Source: Deltaproteobacteria bacterium
Lineage (GTDB): Bacteria > Myxococcota_A > UBA796 > UBA2385
NCBI GenBank assembly: GCA_016792625.1
Contig: JAEUKK010000059.1
Coordinates: 96,210 to 160,209, forward strand
DNA: 64,000 nt
Direction: 5' to 3'
The position numbers and the translations under genes are program-made. Of this stretch, positions 16,697 through 25,730 are shown piece by piece. Each line of letters starts with the position of its first letter. Position 1 is the stretch's first letter. The notes under the pieces were generated by a model that saw only the letters and a program-made list of their open reading frames with translations, ran no database searches and was not told where the DNA came from.

Positions 16697-17770
16697 ATGA
16701 CCACCGCGACCACGCCTGAGCCGGGTCAGGCCGGCGACGAGGCGGCGCCCAGCGCCCCCCGCCTTGAGCAGTTCGAGGAGGGCATCACCCTCGACCGCTT
16801 CATCACCGAGACCGCGAACGCCCACCCCGAGAACAAGGGCAAGTTCAGCGCCCTGCTGCGCCAGGTCTCGCTGGCCAGCCGGCTGGTCTCGGCGCGGGTG
16901 AACCGGGCGGGCCTGCTTGGCATGTTCGGGGGCACTGGCGAGGTCAACGTGCAGGGCGAGTACGTCCAAAAGCTGGATGAGTACGCCAACACCGCGTTCA
17001 AGCGCGCGCTCGACCACGCCGGCTGCGTCTGCGCCATCGCCTCAGAAGAGGATGAGGAGCCCTACTACGTGCCCGAGCGCTTCCACTCGGGGCGCTATGT
17101 CTTCGCGATGGATCCGCTCGATGGCAGCAGCAACATCGACGTGAACGCCACGATCGGCACCATCTTCGCGGTCTTTCGCCGCAAGAGCCCCGAGGGCACG
17201 CCCGCCGACATCGACGACATTTTGCGGCCGGGCACCGAGATCGTGGCCGCCGGCTACACCATCTACGGCTCGGGCACGATGATGGTGCTGTCCACCGGCG
17301 AAGGCGTGCACGGCTTTACGCTCGACCCGGCGGTGGGCGAGTTTTTCTTGTCGCACCCCGACATTCGCCTGCAGCCGAGCGCCAAGCTCTACAGCGTCAA
17401 CGAGGGCTACGCCGCCTCGTGGACGCCGGCGATGCGCGGCTGGATCGAGGGCATCAAGATGCCGGGCGCGGGCTGGGCCCAGCGCTACATCGGCAGCTTG
17501 GTGGCCGACTTCCACCGCAACCTGCTCAAGGGGGGCATCTTCCTCTACCCGGCCACCAAGAAGAACCCCGAGGGCAAGCTGCGGCTGCTCTACGAGGCCT
17601 TCCCGCTGGCCTTCCTCGCCGAGCAGGCCGGCGGCGCGGCCACCGACGGCCGGCGGCGGGTGCTCGACCTGCAGCCTGACCAGCTGCACACGCGCACGCC
17701 CCTGATCATCGGCAACAAAGACAACGTCGACGAGGTCACCCGCCTGCTGAGCGCCGAGGGCGGGCCCTGA
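16697..17770 (+). CDS. fbp: Fructose-1,6-bisphosphatase class I
   Basis: The protein has 357 residues against a usual 330-340. It removes the 1-phosphate of fructose-1,6-bisphosphate in gluconeogenesis. ATG 16697 is preferred because TGGAGG ends five bases before it; ATG 16676 would overlap the thioesterase stop and is the alternative. The metal-binding motif is FAMDPLDGSSNIDVN with both acidic residues, and ITLDRFITE, LDEYAN and GTMMVLSTGEGVHGFTLD follow the family. The C-terminal KLRLLYEAFPLAFLAEQAGGAA contains the substrate-site motif. The N-terminal 20 residues are a Thr/Ala/Pro tail. The CTG of the alpha/beta hydrolase frame overlaps its TGA. Together with glgA and glgC elsewhere in the window, it points to active gluconeogenesis and glycogen storage. 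Confidence 0.95.
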   Translation: MTTATTPEPGQAGDEAAPSAPRLEQFEEGITLDRFITETANAHPENKGKFSALLRQVSLASRLVSARVNRAGLLGMFGGTGEVNVQGEYVQKLDEYANTAFKRALDHAGCVCAIASEEDEEPYYVPERFHSGRYVFAMDPLDGSSNIDVNATIGTIFAVFRRKSPEGTPADIDDILRPGTEIVAAGYTIYGSGTMMVLSTGEGVHGFTLDPAVGEFFLSHPDIRLQPSAKLYSVNEGYAASWTPAMRGWIEGIKMPGAGWAQRYIGSLVADFHRNLLKGGIFLYPATKKNPEGKLRLLYEAFPLAFLAEQAGGAATDGRRRVLDLQPDQLHTRTPLIIGNKDNVDEVTRLLSAEGGP

Positions 17771-18828
17771 GCGCCGGCGGGCACAGCGCGCCGCGGCTCG
17801 AGCGGCTGGAGCGCGGCCTCGCCGACCAGGTCCTCGACACCCAGCAGGGGGTCGAGGCGCGGGCCCTGCTGAGCAAAGAGCGGTGGAGGCTGAGCGCCGC
17901 GCGCCCGCTCTCGCTCGTGCGCAAGCACCGACCGGAGGGGCCGACCCGCGGGCCGGTGCTGCTGGTGCACGGTTTTGCGCAGAACCGCTACTCCTGGCAC
18001 GCGCGGCTGCGCTCGCCCTCGGCTTGGTGGGCGGCCCAGGGCTTCGATGTGTGGAACCTCGAGCTCCGCGGCCACGGCAATAGCCGCGGCGAGGGCCAGC
18101 TCGGGGCCGAGACCTTCCGCGACTACGTCGATGACGTCGACGCGGCGCTCGACGCGCTGCCCGGGCCGGCTGTGGTGGTCGGGCACTCGCTGGGCGGCGC
18201 AGCGGCCTACGCGGTCGCGGGGCGCCGGGCGGCGCGGGCCAAGGCCCTGCGGGGCGTGGTGGGCATCGGCGCGATCTACGGTTTCGGCCGGGGCAACCCG
18301 TGGATCCGCTCGCTCTGCCAGCTCACCCACCAGCTCGAAGGCAGCCGCTGGGCGGGCGCCTTGCAGGTCCGCAGCCGGTTCGTGGGCAAGGCGCTGGGCC
18401 GCCTCTATGGCCTCACCGACGTCATTGGCTACACGGCACCGCTGAGCGGCTGGTGGCCGGGGAGCGTCGAGCCCGCCTTGCTCGCCGAGCGGCTCGAAGA
18501 GGGTTTTGACTGGACGAGCGTTCGGGTCTGGCAGGAGATGAGCCGCTGGGCGGCGACGGGCCGCTTCGACGGCGGCGACGAGGACTATGACGCGCTGTGG
18601 CGGCAAGCGGGCACCCCGGCCCTGGTCGTGCTCGGCGACAAGGACCACCTGCTCCCGCCCGAGGACGGCCGCCTCGCTTTTGAGCGCTCCTGCGCCGCCG
18701 ACAAAGCGCTGCTGCTGCTCGATGACTGGTCGACCGGCCGCCACTGGGGCCACCTCGATCTGGTGCTGGGCACCGCCGCGCCGGCCCAGGTCTGGGCGCC
18801 GATCGCCGACTGGATGGCCGCGCGATGA
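17767..18828 (+). CDS. Alpha/beta-hydrolase fold esterase/lipase-like protein, probable CTG start
   Basis: The hydrolase core is clear: VLLVHGFAQNRYSWHARL (oxyanion HG), VWNLELRGHGNSRGEG, the nucleophile elbow VVGHSLGGAAAYA with Ser at GHSLG, then LVVLGDKDHLLPPEDG (Asp) and GRHWGHLDLVLG (His). The triad is complete. The first conventional start is GTG 17917, which would begin within the conserved N-terminal strand (LVRKHRPEGP). The same frame is open 50 codons further up and reads like protein (RLERLERGLADQVLDTQQ, KERWRLSAARPLSLV). The only start-like codon there is CTG 17767, overlapping the fbp stop as CTGA. I take that as the probable start (353 residues); GTG 17917 (303 residues) is the alternative. 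Substrate is unknown. Confidence 0.8.
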   Translation: MSAGGHSAPRLERLERGLADQVLDTQQGVEARALLSKERWRLSAARPLSLVRKHRPEGPTRGPVLLVHGFAQNRYSWHARLRSPSAWWAAQGFDVWNLELRGHGNSRGEGQLGAETFRDYVDDVDAALDALPGPAVVVGHSLGGAAAYAVAGRRAARAKALRGVVGIGAIYGFGRGNPWIRSLCQLTHQLEGSRWAGALQVRSRFVGKALGRLYGLTDVIGYTAPLSGWWPGSVEPALLAERLEEGFDWTSVRVWQEMSRWAATGRFDGGDEDYDALWRQAGTPALVVLGDKDHLLPPEDGRLAFERSCAADKALLLLDDWSTGRHWGHLDLVLGTAAPAQVWAPIADWMAAR

Positions 18829-21800
18829 GCCCCCGCCTCGAGGGCCCCGAGCGGTTGGCCGACGCCTGGAGCAGCTCGACCGCGCGCCCGCCCGCGCACG
18901 GGGCGGCGCCGGGCGTCGAGCTGGGCGGCCTGCGGCTGCTGCAGCGCGTGGGCGCGGGGGGCATCGCCGATGTGTGGGCGGCCGAGCCGATCGGCCCGAG
19001 CCCCCTGCCCGCGCGCGTCGCGCTCAAGCTGCTGCGCGAGCCGGCCCGCAGCCGCGACCACACGAGCCGCTTCTTGCGCGAAGGGCGCCTGCTCAAGCGC
19101 CTTGGCCTGCGCGGGCTGCCCACTTGCTACGCCGTGTGGGAGGAGCCCCACCCCGCCCTGGTGCTCTCGCTCCTGGAGGGGGAGACGCTCAGCGCCCGCC
19201 TGCGCCGCGAGGGCCCGCTGCCCCCCGGGGTGGTCACGGCGATCGCTGATGGCCTGCTGCGGGCCCTGGCCGGCTTGCACGGCGCGGGCATCGTGCACCG
19301 CGACGTGAAGGCCAGCAACGTCTTCCTCGGCGATGATGGCAGCGTCTGGCTCATCGATCTGGGCCTGGCCTCGGACCCGCTGGACCCCACCCACACCACT
19401 GTGGGCGACGTGATCGGCACCTGGGCCTACATGGCCCCCGAGCAGCTCGCCGGCGCCGAGGTCGACAGCCGGGCCGACCTCTACAGCCTCGGGGTCACCC
19501 TGCACGAGGCGCTGGCCGGCGCGCGCCCGGTGAGCGCCCGCGGCCCGGCCGCCCTGCTCCGCGCCCACCGCGACCCGCCGCCGGCCCCCCTCCGCGCGCT
19601 GATGCCCGACGCGCCCCCGTCCCTGCTGGCCCTCATCGACGCCCTGAGCGCCCGCGACCCGGTCGCCCGCCCCGCCTCGGCGGTGGTGGCCCGGGCCCTG
19701 CTCACCGGCGCCGATCGGCCGCTCGGCGCGGTCCAGAGCCCCCCGCTCATCGGGCGGGCGGCCGTGATTGGTGCGCTGGAGGCCATCCTCGACGGTGGCG
19801 GCGCGCTGCTGCTCAGCGCCGAGCCCGGAGCGGGCCTGCCCCGGGTGCTCCGCGAGGCCCTCCGGGTGACCCGCGAGGCCGAGGTCGAGGCGCTGCGCCT
19901 GCGCTGCCGCGCCGCGGCCCACCCGGCCGACCTTCTCCACCAGCTCAGCGAAGCGCTCGGGTCGATGGGCCTGAGCACCCCCGCGCAGCGCGCGGCGCTC
20001 GGGGCGGCCCTGGCCGACCTGGCCGCCGAGGCCGCCCTCCTCCTCGTGGTCGAGGACGCGGAGCTGCTCGGCCCCGCCGGGGTCAGCGACCTCTGCGCCC
20101 TGCTCGAGGCCGCGCCCCAGATGCGCGCCCTCATCTGCGGCGCGCACATCGCGCCGGCCCTGCCCGGCCACCGGGTCGAGCTGCGCCCGCTGCGGGTGGA
20201 TGAGGTCGAGCAGCTCATCGCCGCCATGCTCGGCGTGCGCGCGGCGCCCGCGGGCCTCGCCGCCCGCCTCGTGGCCCAGACGGCTGGCCTCGCCGCGCTC
20301 GTCGTCGACAGCGTGCACGAGCTGATCCAGCGCGGCCACCTCGAGCCCGCCGGGGCCGGTGAGGACGGCCGCCCGCGGTGGAGGCTGCGCCCCGCGCCCG
20401 GCCTCGCCCCAGGCGGCCGGGTGGAGCGGGTCTTTGGGCGGACCTTGGCCCTGCTCGACGCCGAGGCGCGCGCGCTGCTCGACGTGCTCGCCGTCGCCGG
20501 CGACGACGTGCCCATGGGGACGGCCCTCGCCCTGGCCGGCGCCGACCCCAGCGGCCTCGCCGCCCAAGCCTTGTCGGCCGCCCGCCTCGCCTCGGTCGAG
20601 CGCCACGCGGATGGGGAGTGGCTGGTGCTCCGGCGACCGGCGGTCCGCCCGCTGCTGCTCGAGCAGATCAGCGCAGACCGCCAGCGCGCGGTGCACGCCG
20701 CCCTCGCCGCAGACCTGGGCGGGCCCGAGGCCGACCCCTGGCGCCAGCAGCGGGCGGCCTGGCACGCGGCCCAAAGCGCGCCCGCCTCGGCGGCCCCCGG
20801 CGCGCTGACCGCGCTCGGCGAAGACCTGCTCGCTGAGGGCCAGAGTGACGCGGCGCTGGACCTCTTCGAGCGCGCCTCTCGCCTGCCGGGCCTCGAGGCG
20901 GCGGTGGCGGCGCGGGTGGCCGCCTTGCGCGGAGCGGCCCTGCTCGCGACCAGCCGGCGGGCCGAGGCCCGCGCCGCTCTAGAGACGGCGCGAAAGCAGG
21001 CCCTCCGCCTCGGAGATCAGGCCTTGGAGGGCCAGGTCGTCTTCCACCTCGCCGTCGCCTGGCAGGGGGAGGGCGACGAGCGCCGCGCCAACGCGCTCTG
21101 CGACGAGGCGCTGGCCTTGCTCGACGGCGGCGGCCCCTCGGCAGTGCTCGCCCGCGCCCTGCTGCTGAGCGGCGAGACCCACCACGTGGCGGGCCGACCC
21201 GAAGCGGCGCGCGCGGCCCTCGAGCGCGCCCGCGCCGCCGCCGGGGGGCATGGCGACGCGCTGCTGCGCGCGGCGATCAACAGCGCGCTGGGCGCCCTCT
21301 CGGCCGACGAAGGGCTGGTCGGGCCGGCGGCCTCGGCCTGGCAGGCCGAGGTGGAGCAGCTGCGCAGCGGCGCCCCCGGGCCGCGCCTCGTGCGCGCGCT
21401 GCTGCGCTTGGCCGACGCCCAGCTGCGCCTCGGCCGCCTGGACCTCGCCGTGGACCTGCTCGACGAGGCCGACGACGCCGCCCGCTACGCCCGCCACCCC
21501 TACAGCCGCGCTGAGATCGCCGTGCAGCGCGCTGGTCTGCTCCGCGACCTCGCCGATGGGGCGGGCGCCGACGCCCAGCTCGCCCGGGGTGCGGTGGCCT
21601 TGGACCCCGACGCTTCGACGGCCCTTCGCCTCGCCTACCGCCGGGCGCAGGTCGACGCGCGCCTCGAGCGGGGGGACCGCCCCGCCGCGCTGGCCGCCTG
21701 TCAGCTCGGCGAGACCGAGGCCAGCCGCGCCGGCGCCCAGGCCCTGCGCGGGTGGTTCTTGGGCATGGCCGGGGTGCTCACCGCCGACCCGGCGGCGCTG

Positions 21801-22115
21801 TCGGCGGCGATGGACGTGCTCACGGTGAGCGGCGACCGGCGCCTGCTCGCGCGCCTGCTGCTGGCCGGGGCGCGGGCGGGCGGCGACGCCGAGCTGCAAG
21901 AGGCCGGGGAGCGCGAGGCCCGGGCCGCCGCCGACCCGCTGCTGCTCCTCCGCGCGCTGCACAGCCGCGGCGACGCCGCCGCCCAGGTCGAGGCGCGGGC
22001 GCTGGCCCGCGGCCTGCTGCCCTTCGTGCCGCCGGCGCTGCAGGCGAGCTTCCTGCGGGCGCCGGCGGTCGTATGGTCGGGGCTCAGCGCGGCGCTCGGC
22101 CTCAGCACCGCCTGA
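18825..22115 (+). CDS. Serine/threonine kinase with STAND-like ATPase remnant and TPR region
   Basis: The protein has 1096 residues, and its ATG overlaps the hydrolase stop (ATGA). Kinase domain at about 35-290: Gly loop RVGAGGIADVW, Lys68 in VALKLL, catalytic HRDVKASN (Asp160, Lys162, Asn165), a DLG triplet at 178-180 in place of DFG, and APE at 204-206. All catalytic residues are present. Residues about 305-620 resemble the AAA/STAND module often fused to such kinases (LIGRAAVIGALEAIL), but the P-loop reads SAEPGAGLPRVL and lacks the Lys-Ser/Thr, so this part should not hydrolyse ATP. A Walker-B-like LLLVVEDAELL remains. Residues about 640-1080 are TPR-like Ala-rich helices. There is no membrane segment, so it is probably cytoplasmic. 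It may integrate signals through the TPRs. Confidence 0.9.
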   Translation: MSPRLEGPERLADAWSSSTARPPAHGAAPGVELGGLRLLQRVGAGGIADVWAAEPIGPSPLPARVALKLLREPARSRDHTSRFLREGRLLKRLGLRGLPTCYAVWEEPHPALVLSLLEGETLSARLRREGPLPPGVVTAIADGLLRALAGLHGAGIVHRDVKASNVFLGDDGSVWLIDLGLASDPLDPTHTTVGDVIGTWAYMAPEQLAGAEVDSRADLYSLGVTLHEALAGARPVSARGPAALLRAHRDPPPAPLRALMPDAPPSLLALIDALSARDPVARPASAVVARALLTGADRPLGAVQSPPLIGRAAVIGALEAILDGGGALLLSAEPGAGLPRVLREALRVTREAEVEALRLRCRAAAHPADLLHQLSEALGSMGLSTPAQRAALGAALADLAAEAALLLVVEDAELLGPAGVSDLCALLEAAPQMRALICGAHIAPALPGHRVELRPLRVDEVEQLIAAMLGVRAAPAGLAARLVAQTAGLAALVVDSVHELIQRGHLEPAGAGEDGRPRWRLRPAPGLAPGGRVERVFGRTLALLDAEARALLDVLAVAGDDVPMGTALALAGADPSGLAAQALSAARLASVERHADGEWLVLRRPAVRPLLLEQISADRQRAVHAALAADLGGPEADPWRQQRAAWHAAQSAPASAAPGALTALGEDLLAEGQSDAALDLFERASRLPGLEAAVAARVAALRGAALLATSRRAEARAALETARKQALRLGDQALEGQVVFHLAVAWQGEGDERRANALCDEALALLDGGGPSAVLARALLLSGETHHVAGRPEAARAALERARAAAGGHGDALLRAAINSALGALSADEGLVGPAASAWQAEVEQLRSGAPGPRLVRALLRLADAQLRLGRLDLAVDLLDEADDAARYARHPYSRAEIAVQRAGLLRDLADGAGADAQLARGAVALDPDASTALRLAYRRAQVDARLERGDRPAALAACQLGETEASRAGAQALRGWFLGMAGVLTADPAALSAAMDVLTVSGDRRLLARLLLAGARAGGDAELQEAGEREARAAADPLLLLRALHSRGDAAAQVEARALARGLLPFVPPALQASFLRAPAVVWSGLSAALGLSTA

Positions 22116-22220
22116 ATCACGTCCCGCTCACCATCTTCGACGACTGGCCCGCTGGCCAGCGCCGTTTGCCGTCCGCCCCTCGCGGGCTTAGGCCGTCGCC
22201 AACCCGTGGAAGGAAGCCCA

Positions 22221-23168
22221 GTGACCGACCCGCACGACCTCACGCACGATCCGCAGCAGCAGCCGGGGGGCACCGCCTCCGAAGGTGGGGCGGTCCCGGC
22301 GAGCCCGGTCGCCGCCGCGCCCGCAACCTCCGCAACCTCCGCAACCTCCGCAGAGTCCGCACCGTCCGCTGAGCCCGACACCCAGTCCGTGGCGGTCGAA
22401 GAGGGTGCGCCCCGCGTCCGCCGCTACCGACCGCCCCGGTTCCTCGGCCTTGACATGGCCTGGGCGCCGCGCAACTCCTCGGGCGGCGCCGTGATGGAGC
22501 TCACGGAAGACGGCGACGTGAAGCTCACCTCCGCCGGGTCGATGCGCGCCCACGAAGACATCCTCGGCTGGGTGGCCCGCAACCGCGGCCGCTCGGGCTG
22601 CGTGCTCGCGGTCAACGCGCCGATGATCGTCGAGAACACCGGCGGGCGGCGCCCTTGCGACGTCCTGCTCGAGAAGCACTTCGCCGCGGTCGACAGCTAC
22701 CAGGTCAACACGGTCAACGCGAGCCAGCCCCGCATGATGGGCCGCGCCCTGATGCGCATGGGTTTTGACCCGCACCCCGGGGCCGAGGGCGACCGCCTCA
22801 TCGAGACCTACAACCAGCCGACCCAGGTGCTGCTCTTTGACGCCGAGCGCCCGATCCGCCTCAAGATCGGCCCGGTGGGCTCGCGCAAAGAGGCGGTCGA
22901 CCGCTTCCGCGAGCTGCTCTACGAGAAGCTCGGCGACGCCAACCCCCGCTTGGTCGACTCGCCGGCCCTCGACGCCCTCATCGACGCCGACCTACCGAGC
23001 AGCAACGGCAGCCGGGTGGGTGAGCTTGAAGAGCGCCTCGAAGCCGTGCTCTGCGCCTACACCGCCGCCTACCTCTACGTGCGGGGCCCCGAGGCCTGCG
23101 CGATGCTCGGCGACCTGAACGAGGGCTACCTCCTCATCCCGATGAGCCGCCAGGCCGAGGCCGAGTAG
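22221..23168 (+). CDS. DUF429-like protein with Ala/Ser/Pro-rich N-terminal tail
   Basis: The protein has 315 residues from GTG 22221, chosen because GGAAGGAAG lies four bases before it; GTG 22206 is an in-frame alternative overlapping that site. Residues 1-70 are disordered (PATSATSATSAESAPSAEP, from three exact 9-bp repeats). The rest resembles DUF429: FLGLDMAWAP near 75 (the 'GID.a...' strand with an Asp), VLAVNAPMIVENTGGRRPCDVLL (matching 'iDaPL..p...g.R.cd'), YQVNTVNAS, LIETYNQPTQVLLF ('ETYP'), and DALIDADLPSSNGSRVGELEERLEAVLCAYTAAYL. These are RNase-H-fold features, but the family function is unknown. The gene follows the kinase after a 105-base gap and precedes the aminopeptidase by three bases. 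Confidence 0.75.
   Translation: MTDPHDLTHDPQQQPGGTASEGGAVPASPVAAAPATSATSATSAESAPSAEPDTQSVAVEEGAPRVRRYRPPRFLGLDMAWAPRNSSGGAVMELTEDGDVKLTSAGSMRAHEDILGWVARNRGRSGCVLAVNAPMIVENTGGRRPCDVLLEKHFAAVDSYQVNTVNASQPRMMGRALMRMGFDPHPGAEGDRLIETYNQPTQVLLFDAERPIRLKIGPVGSRKEAVDRFRELLYEKLGDANPRLVDSPALDALIDADLPSSNGSRVGELEERLEAVLCAYTAAYLYVRGPEACAMLGDLNEGYLLIPMSRQAEAE
22322..22348 (+). repeat. Three perfect 9-bp tandem copies (CGCAACCTC)
   Basis: Copies start at 22322, 22331 and 22340 inside the disordered N-terminal tail of the DUF429-like gene. The frame is kept, encoding Ala-Thr-Ser three times. Slippage here would change tail length without breaking the frame. Confidence 0.75.
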
Positions 23169-23171
23169 ACC

Positions 23172-25730
23172 GTGAGCAGCCACCACCTCGTCGACAAGGG
23201 CCTTCACCTCGAGGCCCTGGCCTCTGGGTGGGCTGCGGCCAAGCCCTTCCCTGAGCCCGGCGCCCCGCTGCGCTACGCCCCTGACCGCCCGGTGCGGGTG
23301 CTGCAGCTCGACATTGGGCTGCGCATCGATCCGGCCTCGCCCGAGGTGCACGGCGACACCACGCTGGAGCTCGAGGCGGTCGGCGCCGAGCTGGGCGAGG
23401 TGGTCCTCGACCTCAGCGAAGACCACGAGGTCCGCGCGGTCACCGATGGCGCGGGGCAGGCGCTTGAGCACCGCCACCGCGGCGATCAGCTGCTGGTGCG
23501 GGGCTTGCGCGGCCGGCGCCCGACCGTGCGCGTGCAGAGCGTGGCCCAGCCCCGCCGCGGCCTCTACCGCACCGGCCCCACGGTGGCCGAGCCCGACCGC
23601 CCGGCCATGGCCTGGAGCCAATGCCAAGACGAGGACGGCCACTTCCTCTTCCCCTGCTTTGATCACCCCGGCCTCAAGCAGCCGACCCGCGCGCGCATCA
23701 CCGCGCCCGACGGCCTGGAGGTGGTCGGCAACGGCGCGCTGGTCTCGAAGCAGGCCGCCGCCCCCGGCTGGACCACCTGGACCTGGGACGAGCGGCGCCC
23801 CCTGCCCGCCTACCTGTTCACGGTGGTGGTCGGCCCGATGGTCGTCGTCGACGGCGGCGTCGCCGGGCAGGGCAAGGTGCCCCTGCGCTTCCTCGCCCCG
23901 GCGGGCGCCGACCCGGCGGTCTTGTCGCGGGTCTTCGCCCGCACCGGCGCGATGATCGAGGCCTTTGAAGAGCGCTTCGGCGTGCCCTACCCCTGGCCGC
24001 GTTACGACCAGGTCATCGTGCACGACTTCATCTTCGGGGGGATGGAGAACGCCGGCGCGACCACGCTCACCGACCTCTGCCTGACCGACGCGGCGGCGGC
24101 CCTGGTGCACGACCCCGACGATCTCATCGCGCACGAGCTCGCCCACCAGTGGTTCGGCGACCTGCTGACCTGCCGCGAGTGGAGCCAAGGCTGGCTGAAC
24201 GAGGGCTTCGCCACCTGGAGCGAGAGCATCTGGCGCCGCGCCCGCGACGGCGAAGAAGAGGCGCTGCTCAGCCTGCTCGACATGCTCGACGAGTACCTCG
24301 ACGAGGCCGAGTCCCGCTACCAGCGCTCGATCATCCACCGGGGCTACCGGGCGCCGATCGACCTCTTCGACCGGCACCTGTACGAGAAGGGCGCGCTGGT
24401 GCTGCAGACCCTCTGCCACACCCTGGGCGCCGACACCTTTTGGGCCGGGGTGACCCGCTACCTGACGGCGCATGCGGGGGGCGTGGTCCACACCCGCGAC
24501 CTCCAGGTCGCGCTCGAAGAGGTCAGCGGCCGCGACCTCTCCCGCTTCTTCGAGGCATTTGTGCTCGGGGCCGGGCACCCGGTGGTGAAGGTCTCCACGC
24601 GCTTCGCCGACGGCGTGCTCACCGTGCAGGCCGACCAATCGCAGGGCGGAGAGGGCGTCGCCGCGCGCTTCCCCATCGCGCTCGACGTGCTGGTGATCGT
24701 CGGCGCGGAGCAGCACCGCCTCACGCTGCCGCTCGGCGAGGGTCCGGCCAGCCGCACGCTCAGCCTGTCGGGGCCGCCCGACCGGGTCGAGGTCGACCCG
24801 CAGCTCACCGTGCTGGCCGCGCTTGAGCTCGAGTTCGAGCCCGCGCTGCTCGCCGAGGGCCTGCGCGTCGGCAGCACGGTCATCACGCGGATCCGCTGCG
24901 CCCGTGCCCTGGCCCCCAAGGCCACCGCGAAGGGCCGCGCGGCGCTGCACCAGGCTGCGGCGAGTGATCCGTCCTGGGCGGTCCGGGCCGAGGCCCTCCG
25001 CCTGCTCAGCAAGGTGGGCGGCGCCGAGGCGCGGGCCACGCTGCTCCAGGCGCTCCACGACGCCGACGCCCGCGTCCGCTCCGCGGCGGTCGACGGCCTC
25101 GGAAAGCAGCCCAGCCACGCCGACATCCTCGACGCGCTGCAAGCGGCGGGCGCCGACCCGAGCCTGCACGTCGCGGCCGGCGCGCTGCGGGCGCTGGGCC
25201 AGCTCCGCGGGCCGGGCGTGGTGGCCACGCTCTCCGCCGCGCTCGACCGCAGCTCCTGGGGCGATCTCATCCGGGTGCGGGCGGCCGAGGGGCTCGGCGC
25301 CTGCCGAGATCCCGAGGCGCTCCCCCTGCTGCTCCGGCTGACCGGCCCCGCGCACACGGCGCGGGCCCAGGCCGCCGCGGCGGCCGGCCTCGGCAAGCTC
25401 GCCCACGAGCTGCCCACCCTCAAGCCCCGCGCCGCCGAGCGCCTCGAAGAGCTCGCCCGCCACGGCAGCTTCCGCGTGCGCCTCGCCGCGATCGGCGCGC
25501 TGGGCACCCTGGCCGTGCCATCCACCTTGGGCACCCTGCGCGAGATCCACGCCGAGGACCTCGACGGCCGCACCCGGCGCAGCGCCTGGGAGGCGCTGGA
25601 GCGGGCCCGCACCAGCGGTGGCCCCCAGGGCCCCCTCGCCGACCTGCGGCAAGAGCTCGACGCGGTGCGCCAAGACAACCGGAAGCTGCGCGACCGGGTC
25701 GAGGCGCTCGAGCGCGCACCCACGGGCTGA
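23172..25730 (+). CDS. M1-family zinc aminopeptidase with C-terminal HEAT repeats
   Basis: The protein has 852 residues and starts at GTG 23172, three bases after the stop of the DUF429-like gene. It would remove N-terminal residues from peptides. The N-terminal beta-saddle ends with the substrate-binding GGMENAG at 289-295. The zinc site is HELAH (His321, Glu322, His325) plus Glu344 in WLNEGFATWS. A catalytic-type Tyr lies further on in YEKGALVLQTL. From about 570 the protein is built of HEAT-like repeats (RAEALRLLSKVGGAEARATL, DADARVRSAAVDGLGKQ, RVRLAAIGALGTLAV), ending in a short coiled coil (LRQELDAVRQDNRKLRDRVEAL). No signal peptide is seen, so a cytoplasmic location is likely. The HEAT tail replaces the ERAP1_C-like domain of longer relatives. 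Confidence 0.93.
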   Translation: MSSHHLVDKGLHLEALASGWAAAKPFPEPGAPLRYAPDRPVRVLQLDIGLRIDPASPEVHGDTTLELEAVGAELGEVVLDLSEDHEVRAVTDGAGQALEHRHRGDQLLVRGLRGRRPTVRVQSVAQPRRGLYRTGPTVAEPDRPAMAWSQCQDEDGHFLFPCFDHPGLKQPTRARITAPDGLEVVGNGALVSKQAAAPGWTTWTWDERRPLPAYLFTVVVGPMVVVDGGVAGQGKVPLRFLAPAGADPAVLSRVFARTGAMIEAFEERFGVPYPWPRYDQVIVHDFIFGGMENAGATTLTDLCLTDAAAALVHDPDDLIAHELAHQWFGDLLTCREWSQGWLNEGFATWSESIWRRARDGEEEALLSLLDMLDEYLDEAESRYQRSIIHRGYRAPIDLFDRHLYEKGALVLQTLCHTLGADTFWAGVTRYLTAHAGGVVHTRDLQVALEEVSGRDLSRFFEAFVLGAGHPVVKVSTRFADGVLTVQADQSQGGEGVAARFPIALDVLVIVGAEQHRLTLPLGEGPASRTLSLSGPPDRVEVDPQLTVLAALELEFEPALLAEGLRVGSTVITRIRCARALAPKATAKGRAALHQAAASDPSWAVRAEALRLLSKVGGAEARATLLQALHDADARVRSAAVDGLGKQPSHADILDALQAAGADPSLHVAAGALRALGQLRGPGVVATLSAALDRSSWGDLIRVRAAEGLGACRDPEALPLLLRLTGPAHTARAQAAAAAGLGKLAHELPTLKPRAAERLEELARHGSFRVRLAAIGALGTLAVPSTLGTLREIHAEDLDGRTRRSAWEALERARTSGGPQGPLADLRQELDAVRQDNRKLRDRVEALERAPTG

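Noticed and set aside
18585..20774. 729-codon minus-strand frame opposite the Ser/Thr kinase
   Set aside because: It has no domain signatures. The kinase motifs on the plus strand are complete.
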